This document shows, piece after piece, positions 1-11,279 of a stretch of 64,000 nt of DNA. The first letter of the stretch is position 1, and each line of letters starts with the position of its first letter. The position numbers were made by a program, and so were the translations under genes. A model generated the notes under the pieces. The model was not told where the DNA came from. It saw nothing but the letters and a program-made list of their open reading frames with translations, and did no database searches. Source of the stretch: Acidithiobacillus ferrooxidans ATCC 23270 (lineage in GTDB: Bacteria; Pseudomonadota; Gammaproteobacteria; Acidithiobacillales; Acidithiobacillaceae); assembly GCF_000021485.1 (NCBI RefSeq), contig NC_011761.1, positions 650,001 through 714,000 on the forward strand, given 5' to 3'.

Positions 1-806
1 ACAATAGGGTCATCCGCGCTGTTCAGAAGCAAAGTGGGCACCTGTATCTGCGGCAACAACGGCGCCGCCGAGCCCTCCTCCCAGAGATGCCGGGCGCCCG
101 AGAAACCATGTACTGGCGCCGTGAAATATTCATCGAAATCATACACGCTTTTTGCCGAAAAGACCCGTGGCCAATCCGCCATGTCCGGGTACTTGGCCTC
201 GTAACGGCGGACAGACGCCTTCATTTTCTGGAGAAAATACCGGTTGTAGAAGCGAAGATGACCGGATTGCAGATACTCTGCCGTCGCGACCAGATCAACT
301 GGGGCGCAGACCGCAGCCGCGGATTCCAGATTTTTATGCGCCTCGTCTCCTGCCTCGCCCAGATATTTGAGCAAGGCGTTGCCGCCGAGGGAAACACCGA
401 CGGCGTAGCGAGAGCGACGTGGAAACAGTGCAGTCGCGCGCTCCAGCATCCAGCGAATCTCGGCACTATCTCCCGCGTGGTAGCTGCGCGGCAGTAAGTT
501 GTCTATTCCTCCGCAACCGCGGAAATTGATAAAACAGCCTGCCCAGCCCCTCCGCCGCAGGCCTGCCGCGAGGGCGCGGGCATAATGTCCCCGCGAACTA
601 CTTGCCAGGCCATGAAAGAGCAGGACCACCGGCGCGGCGGCTGACGCGTCCACCCAGTCTACGGCGACCCGGTCGCCATCGGGCGTTTCCCAGATTTCCC
701 GGCGAAAATCGACAGGATCCGAGCGCGCAAAAAAGGGCGCCCAGATGGTCTGAAAGTCACCACCCCGCGACCACCAGGGCGGATGAAAAGCGCAGAAAGG
801 ATTCAA
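1..806 (-). CDS. YheT-like alpha/beta hydrolase (partial, runs off window start)
   Basis: Reading leftward from 806, about 268 residues are open to the window edge and resemble the YheT (UPF0017) alpha/beta hydrolase family, whose substrates are mostly unknown. Visible features are an N-terminal HPPWW segment, the oxyanion-type HGL at residues 65-67, the conserved INFRGCGG segment near 93-100 and the nucleophile elbow GVSLGG with Ser139. The acid and histidine of the triad would lie beyond the window. The start is a TTG: the only in-frame start after a stop codon, and it overlaps the TGA of the upstream ferredoxin gene as TTGA, suggesting translational coupling. Family call is firm; the TTG start is an inference from the overlap. 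Confidence 0.8.
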   Translation of the reverse strand, partial: MNPFCAFHPPWWSRGGDFQTIWAPFFARSDPVDFRREIWETPDGDRVAVDWVDASAAAPVVLLFHGLASSSRGHYARALAAGLRRRGWAGCFINFRGCGGIDNLLPRSYHAGDSAEIRWMLERATALFPRRSRYAVGVSLGGNALLKYLGEAGDEAHKNLESAAAVCAPVDLVATAEYLQSGHLRFYNRYFLQKMKASVRRYEAKYPDMADWPRVFSAKSVYDFDEYFTAPVHGFSGARHLWEEGSAAPLLPQIQVPTLLLNSADDPI

Positions 807-1012
807 TCCTCTAGGTAGGCGTCATGGCTGCGCAAGTAGGCTTCGAGATCGCCGATGCAACTGCCGCAACCAGCGCCACAGCCGGCGTGGACCATCAACA
901 GCTCCATAAAGGGCAGGGGATTGGCGCGCTGGCGCTCAAGTATTTCCTGAAAAGTGGCGGCCGAACAGCAGCAATAGGGGCTGTCATCGACTTCCTCGGG
1001 GACGGCGGACAT
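803..1012 (-). CDS. BFD-like [2Fe-2S]-binding protein
   Basis: A 69-residue cysteine-rich protein resembling bacterioferritin-associated ferredoxin (BFD-like [2Fe-2S] domain). Cys14-16 occur as a CCC run and the second cluster is CGAGCGSC (Cys45, 49, 52), matching the C-x-C...C-x2-C ligand pattern of the family with extra cysteines. The reading frame continues upstream to about 1216, but that part has no family resemblance, so I start at the ATG at 1012. It precedes and overlaps the YheT-like hydrolase. BFD proteins usually act in iron release from ferritin or as scaffold modules; no bacterioferritin gene is next to it here, so its partner is unknown. Confidence 0.75.
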   Translation of the reverse strand: MSAVPEEVDDSPYCCCSAATFQEILERQRANPLPFMELLMVHAGCGAGCGSCIGDLEAYLRSHDAYLED

Positions 1013-1357
1013 GACGGGACTTTCACCTCTGATACAGCGCAAAAAAGCAAAGGTATACAGTAGCCATTGAGAGCGTGTGGTGCAAGAGGCCCACCACGAT
1101 CCGTTCTGAAAACACCGTGACCGAAGGCGCGGGGCTGCTATTGTCCCTGTCATGATATAAAATGTCTGTATCGGCGTTGGCGCCCGATGCAACGGCCGCC
1201 ACAGAGAAGCCAACACCCTTCTGGTGAAGAGGTTCCCAGGTCTTTGAGCGTCAGCGGGTCGTTGTCACAAAAAGTTCATAACAGTGCCGCACTATTGTCA
1301 TATTTATGAGTCATAATGGGTAGAGATTTGCTATCGTTTTTGCACGGAGAACTCTGC
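1013..1357. other. Intergenic region between divergent genes
   Basis: About 345 bases separate the ferredoxin gene (leftward) from olsB (rightward). It should hold promoters for both. A CATAAT hexamer at 1312-1317 is a candidate -10 for olsB, but I could not pair it with a convincing -35. No RNA gene or repeat was seen. Confidence 0.4.
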
Positions 1358-2134
1358 ATGCTCAGCACTCAGTCTCACGGCAGTACCAGTCACGCCGCCA
1401 CCAGGAAAGAGCGCTCATTGCGACTCTATCTGGCGCGTCACCAGGATGACGTAGAAGCGGCGCAACGCCTGCGCTATGACGTGTTCAGCGCCGAGTATGG
1501 CGCGCAGCTCAGCGGTCGTCCCGGGCTGGACCAGGATGAATACGATCCATTTTGTGAGCATCTGATCGTCGAAGATGAGGCCCGTCAGGAGGTGGTCGGT
1601 ACTTATCGGCTCTTTCTTCCCGAGAAGGTCGCCCGGGTGGGCCGCTATTATGCCGAGACCGAGTTTGATCTCTCCCGTCTGCTGACCATGAATGCGCGGA
1701 TTATGGAGTTGGGACGGTCCTGCGTACATCCCGGATACCGTCAGGGCGCGGTGATCGCGCTGCTCTGGTCGGGGCTCGCCGAGGCAATGACGATGTGGCA
1801 GATTGATTATCTCATGGGATGCGCCAGTGTCCACAGCACGGATGGCCAGGCGGTCGGCGCCCTGTATCAGAGTCTCGGCACCCATCTTACGCCACTGGAA
1901 CAACGCGTATTCCCCTTGCGTTCCCTGCCCCATTTTGACGCGCAGGCGCAGGTCGAACCGGCGCCACTGCCGAGCTTGCTCAAGGGGTATTTGAGGGCCG
2001 GGGTGCGCCTCGGTGGTGAGCCCTTCTGGGATCCGCAATTCCATTGCGCGGATTTTTTCGTCTGGTGCGAGTCGACGCTGATCTCCCCACGCTACCAGCA
2101 GCGCTTCCTGGAACCGGTGGATGCGCGTAAATGA
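1358..2134 (+). CDS. olsB: L-ornithine N-alpha-acyltransferase (OlsB-like)
   Basis: A 258-residue GNAT-fold acyltransferase of the OlsB family, which transfers a 3-hydroxyacyl group from acyl-ACP to ornithine to make lyso-ornithine lipid at the membrane. Family hallmarks visible are the RYDVFSAEYG segment, the LDQDEYDPFCEHLIV block, GTYRLF and MELGRSCVHPGYR. I chose the ATG at 1358 because GGAGA at 1346-1350 lies 7 bases upstream; a start at 1316 is possible but lacks an obvious ribosome site. The stop overlaps the next gene (ATGATGA), and that gene encodes the second acyltransferase of the pathway, which supports the assignment. The two proteins together would make phosphorus-free ornithine lipids. 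Confidence 0.85.
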   Translation: MLSTQSHGSTSHAATRKERSLRLYLARHQDDVEAAQRLRYDVFSAEYGAQLSGRPGLDQDEYDPFCEHLIVEDEARQEVVGTYRLFLPEKVARVGRYYAETEFDLSRLLTMNARIMELGRSCVHPGYRQGAVIALLWSGLAEAMTMWQIDYLMGCASVHSTDGQAVGALYQSLGTHLTPLEQRVFPLRSLPHFDAQAQVEPAPLPSLLKGYLRAGVRLGGEPFWDPQFHCADFFVWCESTLISPRYQQRFLEPVDARK

Positions 2135-3033
2135 TGCGTCGTAAAAAACCCGCCCCGGTATTGGTGCCATATCCGGGGCGGCGCTGGCGTCGCTCGCGGC
2201 CCAAGGCTGTGCGGCGCATCTGGCGGCTGCCGGTGCTGGTATTTTATCTGCTTCTGGCCTTTCCGTTAGCGGTGTGGACCTGCGCCCGAAAGCCCGCACC
2301 GGACGCCGGTAGCTATCGGGCTTTTGCTTGGTGGAGTCGGCAGGCCCTGCGCATTTTTGGGATTCATCTTCGTGTGGATGGGGTCATCCCGGAAGTGCCG
2401 GTGCTGGTCGCCGCCAATCACGTTTCCTACCTCGACATTCTTGCGCTGGCGACCTTGATTCCCAGCCGTTTCGTAGCGAAGAAGGAAATGCGCGCATGGC
2501 CCTTTTTCGGGATTATGGGTGCGTGGTTGGGGACGCTTTTTATCGATCGCAGTGATGCCCGCGCCAGCCAGCGCATCCTGCGTCAGGCGGGTGAGATTCT
2601 GGCAGCCGGTACCAGCGTAACCATCTTTCCGGAGGGGACCACGAGCGACGGCAGGGAAGTCGGCGATTTTTTTGCAGCGCCTTTTGAGGCCGCCTGCTGG
2701 GCAGGGAGGCCCACCATACCGGTTGCACTGCGTTATGAAGACGTGCTCCGTCCCGGCCAGCCGGACGCACTCTGCCCCTTTGTCGGTGACGACAGCCTAT
2801 TCGGCCATCTCTGGCGACTGGCGGCGGCCGCACCCCTGACGCTGCGGCTGGAATTCCTGCCCGCACTGGCCCCCGGATTGGGACGCCGCGAGTTGGCGAC
2901 GACTGCTCGGCAGGCCATCACCGAGGCCCTGCAGCGGATGGAACAGGGGGCGTCTGTCACCTATCTGCGCGACCCCCGCCGTCATTCCCTACGGGGCGCC
3001 TGGGTGGCGTGGCGGCGGGGACATGGTGGATGA
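2131..3033 (+). CDS. olsA: Lyso-ornithine lipid O-acyltransferase (OlsA-like, PlsC family)
   Basis: A 300-residue PlsC-family acyltransferase. The catalytic H-x4-D motif is HVSYLD (His97, Asp102), and the glycerophosphate-type substrate motif FPEGT is at 166-170. A hydrophobic stretch near residues 33-50 is probably a membrane anchor. By sequence alone it could be a 1-acylglycerol-3-phosphate acyltransferase, but overlap with olsB by 4 bases favours the OlsA role, adding the second acyl chain to lyso-ornithine lipid. The basic N terminus (several Arg/Lys in the first 30 residues) is compatible with an inner-face membrane protein. It ends 20 bases before the convergent hemE. Confidence 0.8.
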   Translation: MMRRKKPAPVLVPYPGRRWRRSRPKAVRRIWRLPVLVFYLLLAFPLAVWTCARKPAPDAGSYRAFAWWSRQALRIFGIHLRVDGVIPEVPVLVAANHVSYLDILALATLIPSRFVAKKEMRAWPFFGIMGAWLGTLFIDRSDARASQRILRQAGEILAAGTSVTIFPEGTTSDGREVGDFFAAPFEAACWAGRPTIPVALRYEDVLRPGQPDALCPFVGDDSLFGHLWRLAAAAPLTLRLEFLPALAPGLGRRELATTARQAITEALQRMEQGASVTYLRDPRRHSLRGAWVAWRRGHGG

Positions 3034-3052
3034 GGAGATAGCCACAGGAGGA

Positions 3053-4117
3053 CTAGGCGGTCTTCGGTCGCCAGCTCTGCACGCTTTCGACAAGAATGGC
3101 AACATGTTCAACGGGGGTCTGCGGGGTGATGCCGTGGCCGAGGTTGAAGATATGACCGGTCCCCGATCCGTGGCTTTCCAGAATGCGCGTCGCTTCCCTG
3201 ACAATCCCTTCGGGGCTGCCGTAGAGGGCGATGGGGTCCATGTTACCTTGTAGCGCAACGCTGTTACCCAGACGCTGGCGGGCGTGGCCCAATTCCGTCG
3301 TCCAATCGAGGCCAAGTGCATCGGCGCCGCTCGCGGCCATGGCCTCGAGCCAGTTGCCTCCGCCCTTGGTAAAGAGTATGACCGGCACTCGGCGGTCTTC
3401 GGCTTCGCGCTGCAAAGCGGCGACGATCTCACTCATATAGGCGAGGGAGAACTCCGCATACGCAGGGGTACTGAGGCTGCCGCCCCAGGTATCGAAAATC
3501 ATTACCGCCTGGGCACCCGCGGCAATCTGAGCGTTGAGGTAGCTGGTCACCGACTGCGCCAGATGGCGCAGCAGCCGGTGCAGCAGCGCCGGATCGCTGT
3601 ACAGCAGCCCTTTGATGTGGATGAAATCGCGGCTGCCGCGCCCTTCGATCATATAGCAGGCGAGGGTCCACGGACTGCCTGCAAAACCGATGAGGGGCAC
3701 ACGTCCGTCGATCTCGCGGCGGATGAGCCGCACAGCGTCCATCACAAAGCGCAACTCCGTTTCCGGATCGGGCTGGCTGAGTGCGGAGATGTCGGCAGCG
3801 CTGCGCAAGGGGCGCGCAAAAACCGGACCTTCCCCTTCCTGAAATTCCAGCCCGAGTCCCATGACATAGGGGATGGTCAGGATATCCGAAAAAAGGATGG
3901 CGGCATCCAGGGGGAAGCGGTCGATGGGCTGTAAAGTGACCTCGCAGGCCAGTTCCGGCGTGGTGCAGAGGCTGAGAAAATCGCCAGCACGGGCGCGAGT
4001 GGCACGGTACTCCGGCAGGTACCGCCCGGCCTGACGCATCAGCCAGACGGGTACGTGATCCACCGGCTGACGCAGGCAGGCGCGCAGGAAATTGTCATTC
4101 TGCAGGGTGGCGGACAT
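3053..4117 (-). CDS. hemE: Uroporphyrinogen decarboxylase
   Basis: 354 residues, normal length for HemE, which removes four carboxyl groups from uroporphyrinogen III to give coproporphyrinogen III in cytoplasmic haem synthesis. The N-terminal signature [16 protein letters not shown] carries the arginines that grip substrate carboxylates, and [16 protein letters not shown] and LQGNMDP are typical downstream blocks. It is the last gene of a long minus-strand block and follows gltD with only 3 bases between them, an arrangement common in beta- and gamma-proteobacteria. No anomaly seen. Confidence 0.97.
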   Translation of the reverse strand: MSATLQNDNFLRACLRQPVDHVPVWLMRQAGRYLPEYRATRARAGDFLSLCTTPELACEVTLQPIDRFPLDAAILFSDILTIPYVMGLGLEFQEGEGPVFARPLRSAADISALSQPDPETELRFVMDAVRLIRREIDGRVPLIGFAGSPWTLACYMIEGRGSRDFIHIKGLLYSDPALLHRLLRHLAQSVTSYLNAQIAAGAQAVMIFDTWGGSLSTPAYAEFSLAYMSEIVAALQREAEDRRVPVILFTKGGGNWLEAMAASGADALGLDWTTELGHARQRLGNSVALQGNMDPIALYGSPEGIVREATRILESHGSGTGHIFNLGHGITPQTPVEHVAILVESVQSWRPKTA

Positions 4118-4120
4118 CGC

Positions 4121-5527
<1,407 letters not shown>

Positions 5528-5541
5528 TCAGGGTGACGCGG

Positions 5542-8500
5542 TCAGCTCGCTTCTTCGAGCAGGACATCCAGTTTGGCGGCCTTGGGCACCACCAGCCAGA
5601 CATCGCGGATAAAGTGGGTCCAGTCCTTGAGCAGCCCCGCGGCATAACCGCTGCCGGTGGCGGCCACATGAGCCTCGATATGGCGCCGCAGGAGGGCCTC
5701 GTAGCCGCGCATGGATTCGGTTTCGATCCCGTGATAATTCACCAGTTCACCATTCACTTGATCAGGGAACTGGCGGGCCTGATCGCGGACGAAGGCGAGG
5801 CCACCGGTCATGCCCGCCCCGAAATTCACACCGACCGGGCCGAGGATGACGATCTGACCACCGGTCATATATTCGCAGGCGTGATCTCCGGCGCCTTCGA
5901 TCACGGCGATGGCTCCTGAATTGCGCACCGCAAAGCGCTCACCGGCGCGTCCCGCGGCGTAGAGGCGTCCCCCGGTGGCTCCGTACAGGCAGGTGTTGCC
6001 GACGATGGCCGAGTCCCAGCTGGCATAAGTGACGCCAGCCGGCGGCGCGATGATGATCGTACCGCCATTCATGGCTTTGCCCACATAATCGTTGGCATCG
6101 CCATGCAGATGCAGGGTCATCCCCTGTACGCAGAAGGCACCAAAGGATTGGCCCGCGGTGCCCTGCAGGTCGACGTGTACCGCATCTTCCCGCAGCCCGG
6201 AATTCCCATAGCGGCGGGCGATTTCTCCGGCAAGGCGGGCGCCGATGGAGCGGTTCACGTTACGGATCGGGTAGTGCAGACGGGTGGGGATTTGCCCTTC
6301 CAGCGCGGGTCGGGCGTCCTTCACCATGGTTTCCGCCAGATCCCCCTTGTCGAAAGGCGGGTTGCGGTCCTGGGTCTGAATGTTGGTGTCGGCATTGTGC
6401 AGATCGGTGTTGCCCAGCAGCGGACGCAGATCCAGATGTGCCTGTTTTTCCGTCTGCGCCCCACCGATTTCCAGCATCTGGCTGGCGCCGACGAGGTCAT
6501 CGAAGCGACGGATGCCGAGTTGCGCCATGATTTCGCGGGCTTCTTCGGCGACGAAACGGAAGTAGTTGATGACCATTTCCGGCAGGCCGGTGAAATGTTT
6601 GCGCAGGGTCTCATCCTGGGTGGCGATGCCAGTGGCGCAGTTGTTGAGATGGCAGATGCGCAGATATTTGCAGCCCAGCGCGATCATCGGTGCGGTGCCG
6701 AAACCGAAGCTCTCCGCACCCAGCAGAGCGCCTTTGATCACGTCCAGCCCGGTTTTGAAGCCGCCGTCGGCCTGCAAACGCACCCGGTGCCGCAAGTGGT
6801 TGCGGCGCAGGGTGACCTGGGTTTCTGCCAACCCCAGTTCCCACGGCGAGCCGGCATATTTGACCGAACTCAGCGGACTGGCGCCGGTGCCACCGTCGTA
6901 ACCGGCGATGGTGATACGGTCGGCATAGGCCTTGGCCACGCCGGCGGCGATGGTGCCGACACCGGCTTCCGAGACCAGCTTCACGGAGACGTAGGCCTGT
7001 GGATTGACCTGCTTCAGGTCAAAAATGAGTTGGGCCAGATCCTCGATGGAATAGATGTCATGGTGCGGCGGCGGGCTGATGAGGGCGACGCCTTCCTTGG
7101 CGTAGCGCAGGCGGGCAATGATGCCGCTGACCTTGTGCCCCGGCAACTGACCGCCCTCTCCAGGCTTGGCGCCCTGTGCCACCTTGATCTGCAACTCTTC
7201 GGCGTTGACCGCATACTCCGGCGTCACACCAAAACGACCGGAGGCGATCTGCTTGATCTTGCTGACTTTATTGTTGTGGTAACGGGTCGGATCCTCACCG
7301 CCTTCGCCGGAATTGGAACGCCCGCCTATGGTATTCATGGCGATGGCCAGGGCCTCGTGGGCTTCCGGCGACAGGGCACCCAAAGACATGGCCGCCGTGT
7401 CGAAACGGCGGGTAATCGCTTCGATGGGCTCCACTTCGCTGAGTGGTATGGGCTGTGCTGCCGGGCGCAACTGCAGCAGATCGCGCAGGTTGGTGACAGG
7501 GCGATCGTTCACCAGCCCGGCAAAAACCCGGTAGTCGTCATAGCGCCCTGAACGGACCGCCGTTTGCAGGCTCTGGACGACATCCGGATGGTAGGCGTGA
7601 TATTCACCGCCGTTGACATATTTGAGCAGGCCGCCCAGTGGCAGCGCCTTTCGGGGCATATACGCATCGCGGACTTGCTGGCGGATGTCGTTTTCGAGAT
7701 GGCTGAACGACGCCCCGCCGATGCGGTTGACCGTCCCCTTGAAACAGCGCTCCACCACCATCTGATCCAGACCGAGCGCCTCGAAGAGCTGGGTGCTGCG
7801 GTACGATGCCAGGGTGGAAATCCCCATTTTCGAGAGGATCTTATAGAGGCCCTTGTCGATGCCCTTGCGATAATTTTCCAGTGCCTTGAGAGCCGTCACC
7901 GGCTGGCTGAAGGCGTGCCGTTCGGCCAGGCTGCGGATGATGGCATAGCTCAGGTAGGGGTAGATGGCAGTGGCGCCATAACCGATCAGGGTGGCGAACT
8001 GGTGGGGATCGCGGGCATGGGCCGTGGCTGCCACGATGTTGCAGCGGGTGCGCAGGCCGGCATCGATGAGGGCATGGTGGACGGCGCCCACCGCCATCAG
8101 CGCCGGGATGTAGAGCCGGTCACGCTCCAGGGCGTGATCCGAGAGCACCAGGATGACGGCCCCGTGCCGCACCGCCTCGATGACCGCCTCGCAGAGTGCC
8201 TCGATGGCCCCTCCCAGATTGCTGTCCGCAGCGGAATAGCAGAGATCGAAGGTCTGGCTGCGGAAGGCGGGTTCCGTGTGGCTGGTGAGGGCGCTGAAAA
8301 TGGCATCGGAGAGCACCGGGGAGTGTACTTCGATGCGCCGGGCATATTGGGGTCGCTCGGCAAACAGATTGCTTTCGCTGCCGATGACCGTGTTGAGGGA
8401 CATCACCAGCGCTTCGCGCAGGGGATCTATGGGGGGGTTGGTGACCTGGGCGAACTGCTGTCGGAAATAATCGGCGATGTGCCGGGTCTGCCGCGACAGG

Positions 8501-9969
8501 ACCGCCACGGGGGTATCGTCACCCATGGAACCGACGGCTTCCTGGGCACCCTCGGCGAGGACGCGGATCACCTGGTCTTCTTCCTCAAAGCTGACGCCAA
8601 AGGCCTTTTCACTGACCAGCAGGTCGTTCACCGGTAACGCCGGGGTGGCAGCCCGATCGTCGCTGTCAAGATGTTCGGCATACAGATCCAGCCATTCCCG
8701 GTAGGGGTGGCTGTTCTGGATTTGCGCGTCGATGTCCGCCGACTCCAGAAATTTTCCCGTGCCCATATCCACCGCCACCAGTTGCCCCGGCCCGACTCGC
8801 CCCTGCACGACGATGTCGCGGTGATCGTAGTCGAAGACGCCCACTTCGGAGGAGATGTTGATGATCCGGTCTTTGGTGATGACATAACGGGCCGGACGCA
8901 GTCCGTTGCGATCCAGTGCGCAGGCCGCGATGCGCCCGGTGTTGAGCACCAGTCCGGCGGGGCCGTCCCAGGCCTCCATGCGCATGGAGTGATATTCGTA
9001 GAAGGCACGCAGGGCGGGTTCAATGCGCGGGACATTATGCCAGGCGGGCGGTACCAGCAGGCGGATGGCCTTGAAAAAGTCCATGCCGCCCTGCACCAGC
9101 AGTTCCAGCATGTTGTCGAGACTGAAGGAATCACTGCCGCCGCCCACCGCTGGCAGCACCTCCGCCATGGGTAACAGGTCGGACTGGAGCTGCGCCTCGC
9201 GGGCCCTGGCCCACAGACGGTTGCCCTGCACGGTATTCAACTCGCCATTGTGGGCGAGGATGCGGAAGGGCTGGCACAGCCGCCATTCCGGCCAGGTATT
9301 GGTGGAAAAACGCTGGTGGTAGGTGACGAGGGCGGAGGCGAAGCGCGGGTCGCGGAGGTCGGGGTAAAAAACCGGGAGATTTTCCGGCAATACCATGCCT
9401 TTGTAGCCGATGGCCTGAGAGGAGCAGGTCACCGCAAAAAAACTGCCCTCGTCGGCAAAGCGTTTTTCTACCCGCCGCCGCAAGCGGTAGAGAAGGCGCT
9501 CCCGGTTGTCCGTATCCATACCGTCGGGGAGGCCCACAAACGCCTGCCAGATTCCCGGCAGACTCTGCAGGGCTTCTTCACCACAGGCGCCAAGGTCGGT
9601 AGGTACCTCGCGCCAGCCCAGGCAGCGCAGTCCGAGATCTTCCGCTTCAACACCCAGGGCTGTTCGAATAGTCTTTGCAACCGTTTCGTCCCGAGGCAGG
9701 AAAAACTGACCGATACCAAAGTGTGTACCGAGAGTGATGCCCTGTTCGGCGGCGATGGCGCGGAAAAAGGCCTCCGGCATCTGCAACAGCAGGCCGCAAC
9801 CGTCGCCGCTTTTGCCGTCGGCGGCTATGGCGCCGCGGTGGGTGAGCCGCGCCAATGAGACGATGGCCGTCGCGACGATGGCGTGACTGGCCTGGTTGTC
9901 CATCTGGGCAATCAGCCCGAAGCCACAGGAGTCCCGTTCAAAATCGGAGGAGTATAAGCTTTGCGTCAT
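5542..9969 (-). CDS. gltB: Glutamate synthase large subunit
   Basis: 1475 residues, the expected size for the GOGAT alpha subunit. The catalytic Ntn-type cysteine is Cys15 in DSCGFGL, so a 14-residue propeptide must be removed. The order is glutamine amidotransferase domain, central domain, FMN-binding synthase domain (GEGGEDPTRYHN, GAKPGEGGQLPG) and a C-terminal beta-helix with repeated glycine-rich motifs. The [3Fe-4S] cysteines are in CKYLRICHLNNC. It is the main ammonia-assimilating partner of glutamine synthetase. A good -10 (TATAAT) lies just upstream on the minus strand, so it probably has its own promoter within the block. Confidence 0.98.
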   Translation of the reverse strand: MTQSLYSSDFERDSCGFGLIAQMDNQASHAIVATAIVSLARLTHRGAIAADGKSGDGCGLLLQMPEAFFRAIAAEQGITLGTHFGIGQFFLPRDETVAKTIRTALGVEAEDLGLRCLGWREVPTDLGACGEEALQSLPGIWQAFVGLPDGMDTDNRERLLYRLRRRVEKRFADEGSFFAVTCSSQAIGYKGMVLPENLPVFYPDLRDPRFASALVTYHQRFSTNTWPEWRLCQPFRILAHNGELNTVQGNRLWARAREAQLQSDLLPMAEVLPAVGGGSDSFSLDNMLELLVQGGMDFFKAIRLLVPPAWHNVPRIEPALRAFYEYHSMRMEAWDGPAGLVLNTGRIAACALDRNGLRPARYVITKDRIINISSEVGVFDYDHRDIVVQGRVGPGQLVAVDMGTGKFLESADIDAQIQNSHPYREWLDLYAEHLDSDDRAATPALPVNDLLVSEKAFGVSFEEEDQVIRVLAEGAQEAVGSMGDDTPVAVLSRQTRHIADYFRQQFAQVTNPPIDPLREALVMSLNTVIGSESNLFAERPQYARRIEVHSPVLSDAIFSALTSHTEPAFRSQTFDLCYSAADSNLGGAIEALCEAVIEAVRHGAVILVLSDHALERDRLYIPALMAVGAVHHALIDAGLRTRCNIVAATAHARDPHQFATLIGYGATAIYPYLSYAIIRSLAERHAFSQPVTALKALENYRKGIDKGLYKILSKMGISTLASYRSTQLFEALGLDQMVVERCFKGTVNRIGGASFSHLENDIRQQVRDAYMPRKALPLGGLLKYVNGGEYHAYHPDVVQSLQTAVRSGRYDDYRVFAGLVNDRPVTNLRDLLQLRPAAQPIPLSEVEPIEAITRRFDTAAMSLGALSPEAHEALAIAMNTIGGRSNSGEGGEDPTRYHNNKVSKIKQIASGRFGVTPEYAVNAEELQIKVAQGAKPGEGGQLPGHKVSGIIARLRYAKEGVALISPPPHHDIYSIEDLAQLIFDLKQVNPQAYVSVKLVSEAGVGTIAAGVAKAYADRITIAGYDGGTGASPLSSVKYAGSPWELGLAETQVTLRRNHLRHRVRLQADGGFKTGLDVIKGALLGAESFGFGTAPMIALGCKYLRICHLNNCATGIATQDETLRKHFTGLPEMVINYFRFVAEEAREIMAQLGIRRFDDLVGASQMLEIGGAQTEKQAHLDLRPLLGNTDLHNADTNIQTQDRNPPFDKGDLAETMVKDARPALEGQIPTRLHYPIRNVNRSIGARLAGEIARRYGNSGLREDAVHVDLQGTAGQSFGAFCVQGMTLHLHGDANDYVGKAMNGGTIIIAPPAGVTYASWDSAIVGNTCLYGATGGRLYAAGRAGERFAVRNSGAIAVIEGAGDHACEYMTGGQIVILGPVGVNFGAGMTGGLAFVRDQARQFPDQVNGELVNYHGIETESMRGYEALLRRHIEAHVAATGSGYAAGLLKDWTHFIRDVWLVVPKAAKLDVLLEEAS

Positions 9970-10024
9970 ATCGTCACCTGGTCGTCACATCACCCTGTCG
10001 CCGGACTGCAAAGCAGGGCCGGGC

Positions 10025-10053
10025 ATTATAACGCGCTCATGGGTACCATCCAA
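10025..10053 (-). promoter_or_regulatory. Candidate sigma-70 promoter for gltBD
   Basis: On the minus strand a perfect TATAAT (10025-10030) is preceded by TTGGAT (10048-10053) with a 17-base spacer, about 55 bases upstream of the gltB ATG. The -35 matches only three of six consensus positions, so activation by a regulator is possible. Confidence 0.55.
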
Positions 10054-10106
10054 GGGTGCAAATGGATCATTCCCGGAATGTCGGGGTCGGATGGGCAAGA
10101 GAAGGT

Positions 10107-11279
10107 TCAGGCCTCGCCGTGCGGGTCAAACAGACGGTCATACTCGGCGATGGCAAAGCGGTCGGTCATGCCCGCCACATAGTCGGCAACGACACGCGCC
10201 TGACGCTTCGCTGCGCCGTCGCATTCATTGATGCGTACCTGGTATTTCAATGGCAGCAGCCGCGGATCTTCGAGCAGGGTATGGAACAGCTTGCGTACCA
10301 GGCGCTTGGCTTTTTCCGCCTGACGGTGCACCCGGGGGTGGCGATACATGCGCTGAAAGAGAAAGCGTTTGAGGGTGGCGACTTCGTGGGCGATGGCCGG
10401 ACTGTGGGCGGCGAGCGGCTGCGACGCGGCCCGCACTTCCCCTATGGTGGTGACGCCTTCGGCCGCGATGCGGCGCCGGGTCTCACTGACCAGATCGTGG
10501 ATGAGCAGATTGATGAGGCGGCGGCCGGTTTCGTGACGCAATATGGTCGCGGAAGCGTCGGGAAAGCGTTGCTGCACCTCGGCGAAAATCGTCCCGTATA
10601 ACGTGTTGGCGCAGAGTTCTTCGCGGTTCAGCAGACCGGCGCGCAGGCCGTCATCGATATCATGGTTGTTATAGGCGATCTCATCCGCGAGATTGGTGAT
10701 CTGCGCCTCCAGGCTGGGCTGGGAGCCCCGCAAAAAGCGTTCACCCACGTCGCCCAGGTCGTGGGCTTTATTTTTGGCGCAATGCTTGAGAATGCCCTCG
10801 CGGGTTTCGAAGGTCAGGTTCAGGCCTGGAAAGTCGCCGTAGCGCTTTTCCAGATGGTCCACGATTCGCAGGGACTGGATGTTGTGCTCGAAACCGCCTA
10901 GGCCGGCCATGCATTCCTGCAGGGCATCCTGTCCGGCGTGACCGAAAGGGGTGTGACCCAGATCGTGGGCCAGAGCGATGGCTTCGACCAGATCCTCGTT
11001 CAAGGCCAACTGACGGGCGATGGCGCGCCCCACCTGTCCGACTTCCAGGCTGTGGGTGAGGCGGGTGCGGTAGAGATCTCCCTCGTGATTCACAAAGACC
11101 TGGGTCTTGTATTCCAGACGGCGGAATGCGCCGGAGTGGATGACCCGGTCGCGGTCGCGCTGAAAGGCGCTGCGACCGGCGGGCGGCTCTTCTGCGTGTT
11201 TGCGGCCACGGCTCTGCGCGGGGTCGGCGGCGTATGGTGCCAAGCCCCCGGGCTGTCCCGGAGAGGCCAGATCAGGCAT
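10107..11279 (-). CDS. dgt: Deoxyguanosinetriphosphate triphosphohydrolase-like protein
   Basis: 390 residues of the HD-domain dNTPase family (Dgt type 2), which hydrolyses dNTPs to deoxynucleosides and triphosphate. The metal-binding HD residues are seen as LTHSLEV (His76) and LAHDLGHTPFGH (His105-Asp106). The start ATG at 11279 lies inside the end of thyX (8-base overlap, ATGCCTGA); an upstream extension of the frame has no family similarity. An N-terminal region with RDRDRVIHSGAFRRLEYKTQVF is characteristic. Neighbouring thyX also acts in deoxynucleotide metabolism, so the two may be coupled. Confidence 0.92.
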   Translation of the reverse strand: MPDLASPGQPGGLAPYAADPAQSRGRKHAEEPPAGRSAFQRDRDRVIHSGAFRRLEYKTQVFVNHEGDLYRTRLTHSLEVGQVGRAIARQLALNEDLVEAIALAHDLGHTPFGHAGQDALQECMAGLGGFEHNIQSLRIVDHLEKRYGDFPGLNLTFETREGILKHCAKNKAHDLGDVGERFLRGSQPSLEAQITNLADEIAYNNHDIDDGLRAGLLNREELCANTLYGTIFAEVQQRFPDASATILRHETGRRLINLLIHDLVSETRRRIAAEGVTTIGEVRAASQPLAAHSPAIAHEVATLKRFLFQRMYRHPRVHRQAEKAKRLVRKLFHTLLEDPRLLPLKYQVRINECDGAAKRQARVVADYVAGMTDRFAIAEYDRLFDPHGEA

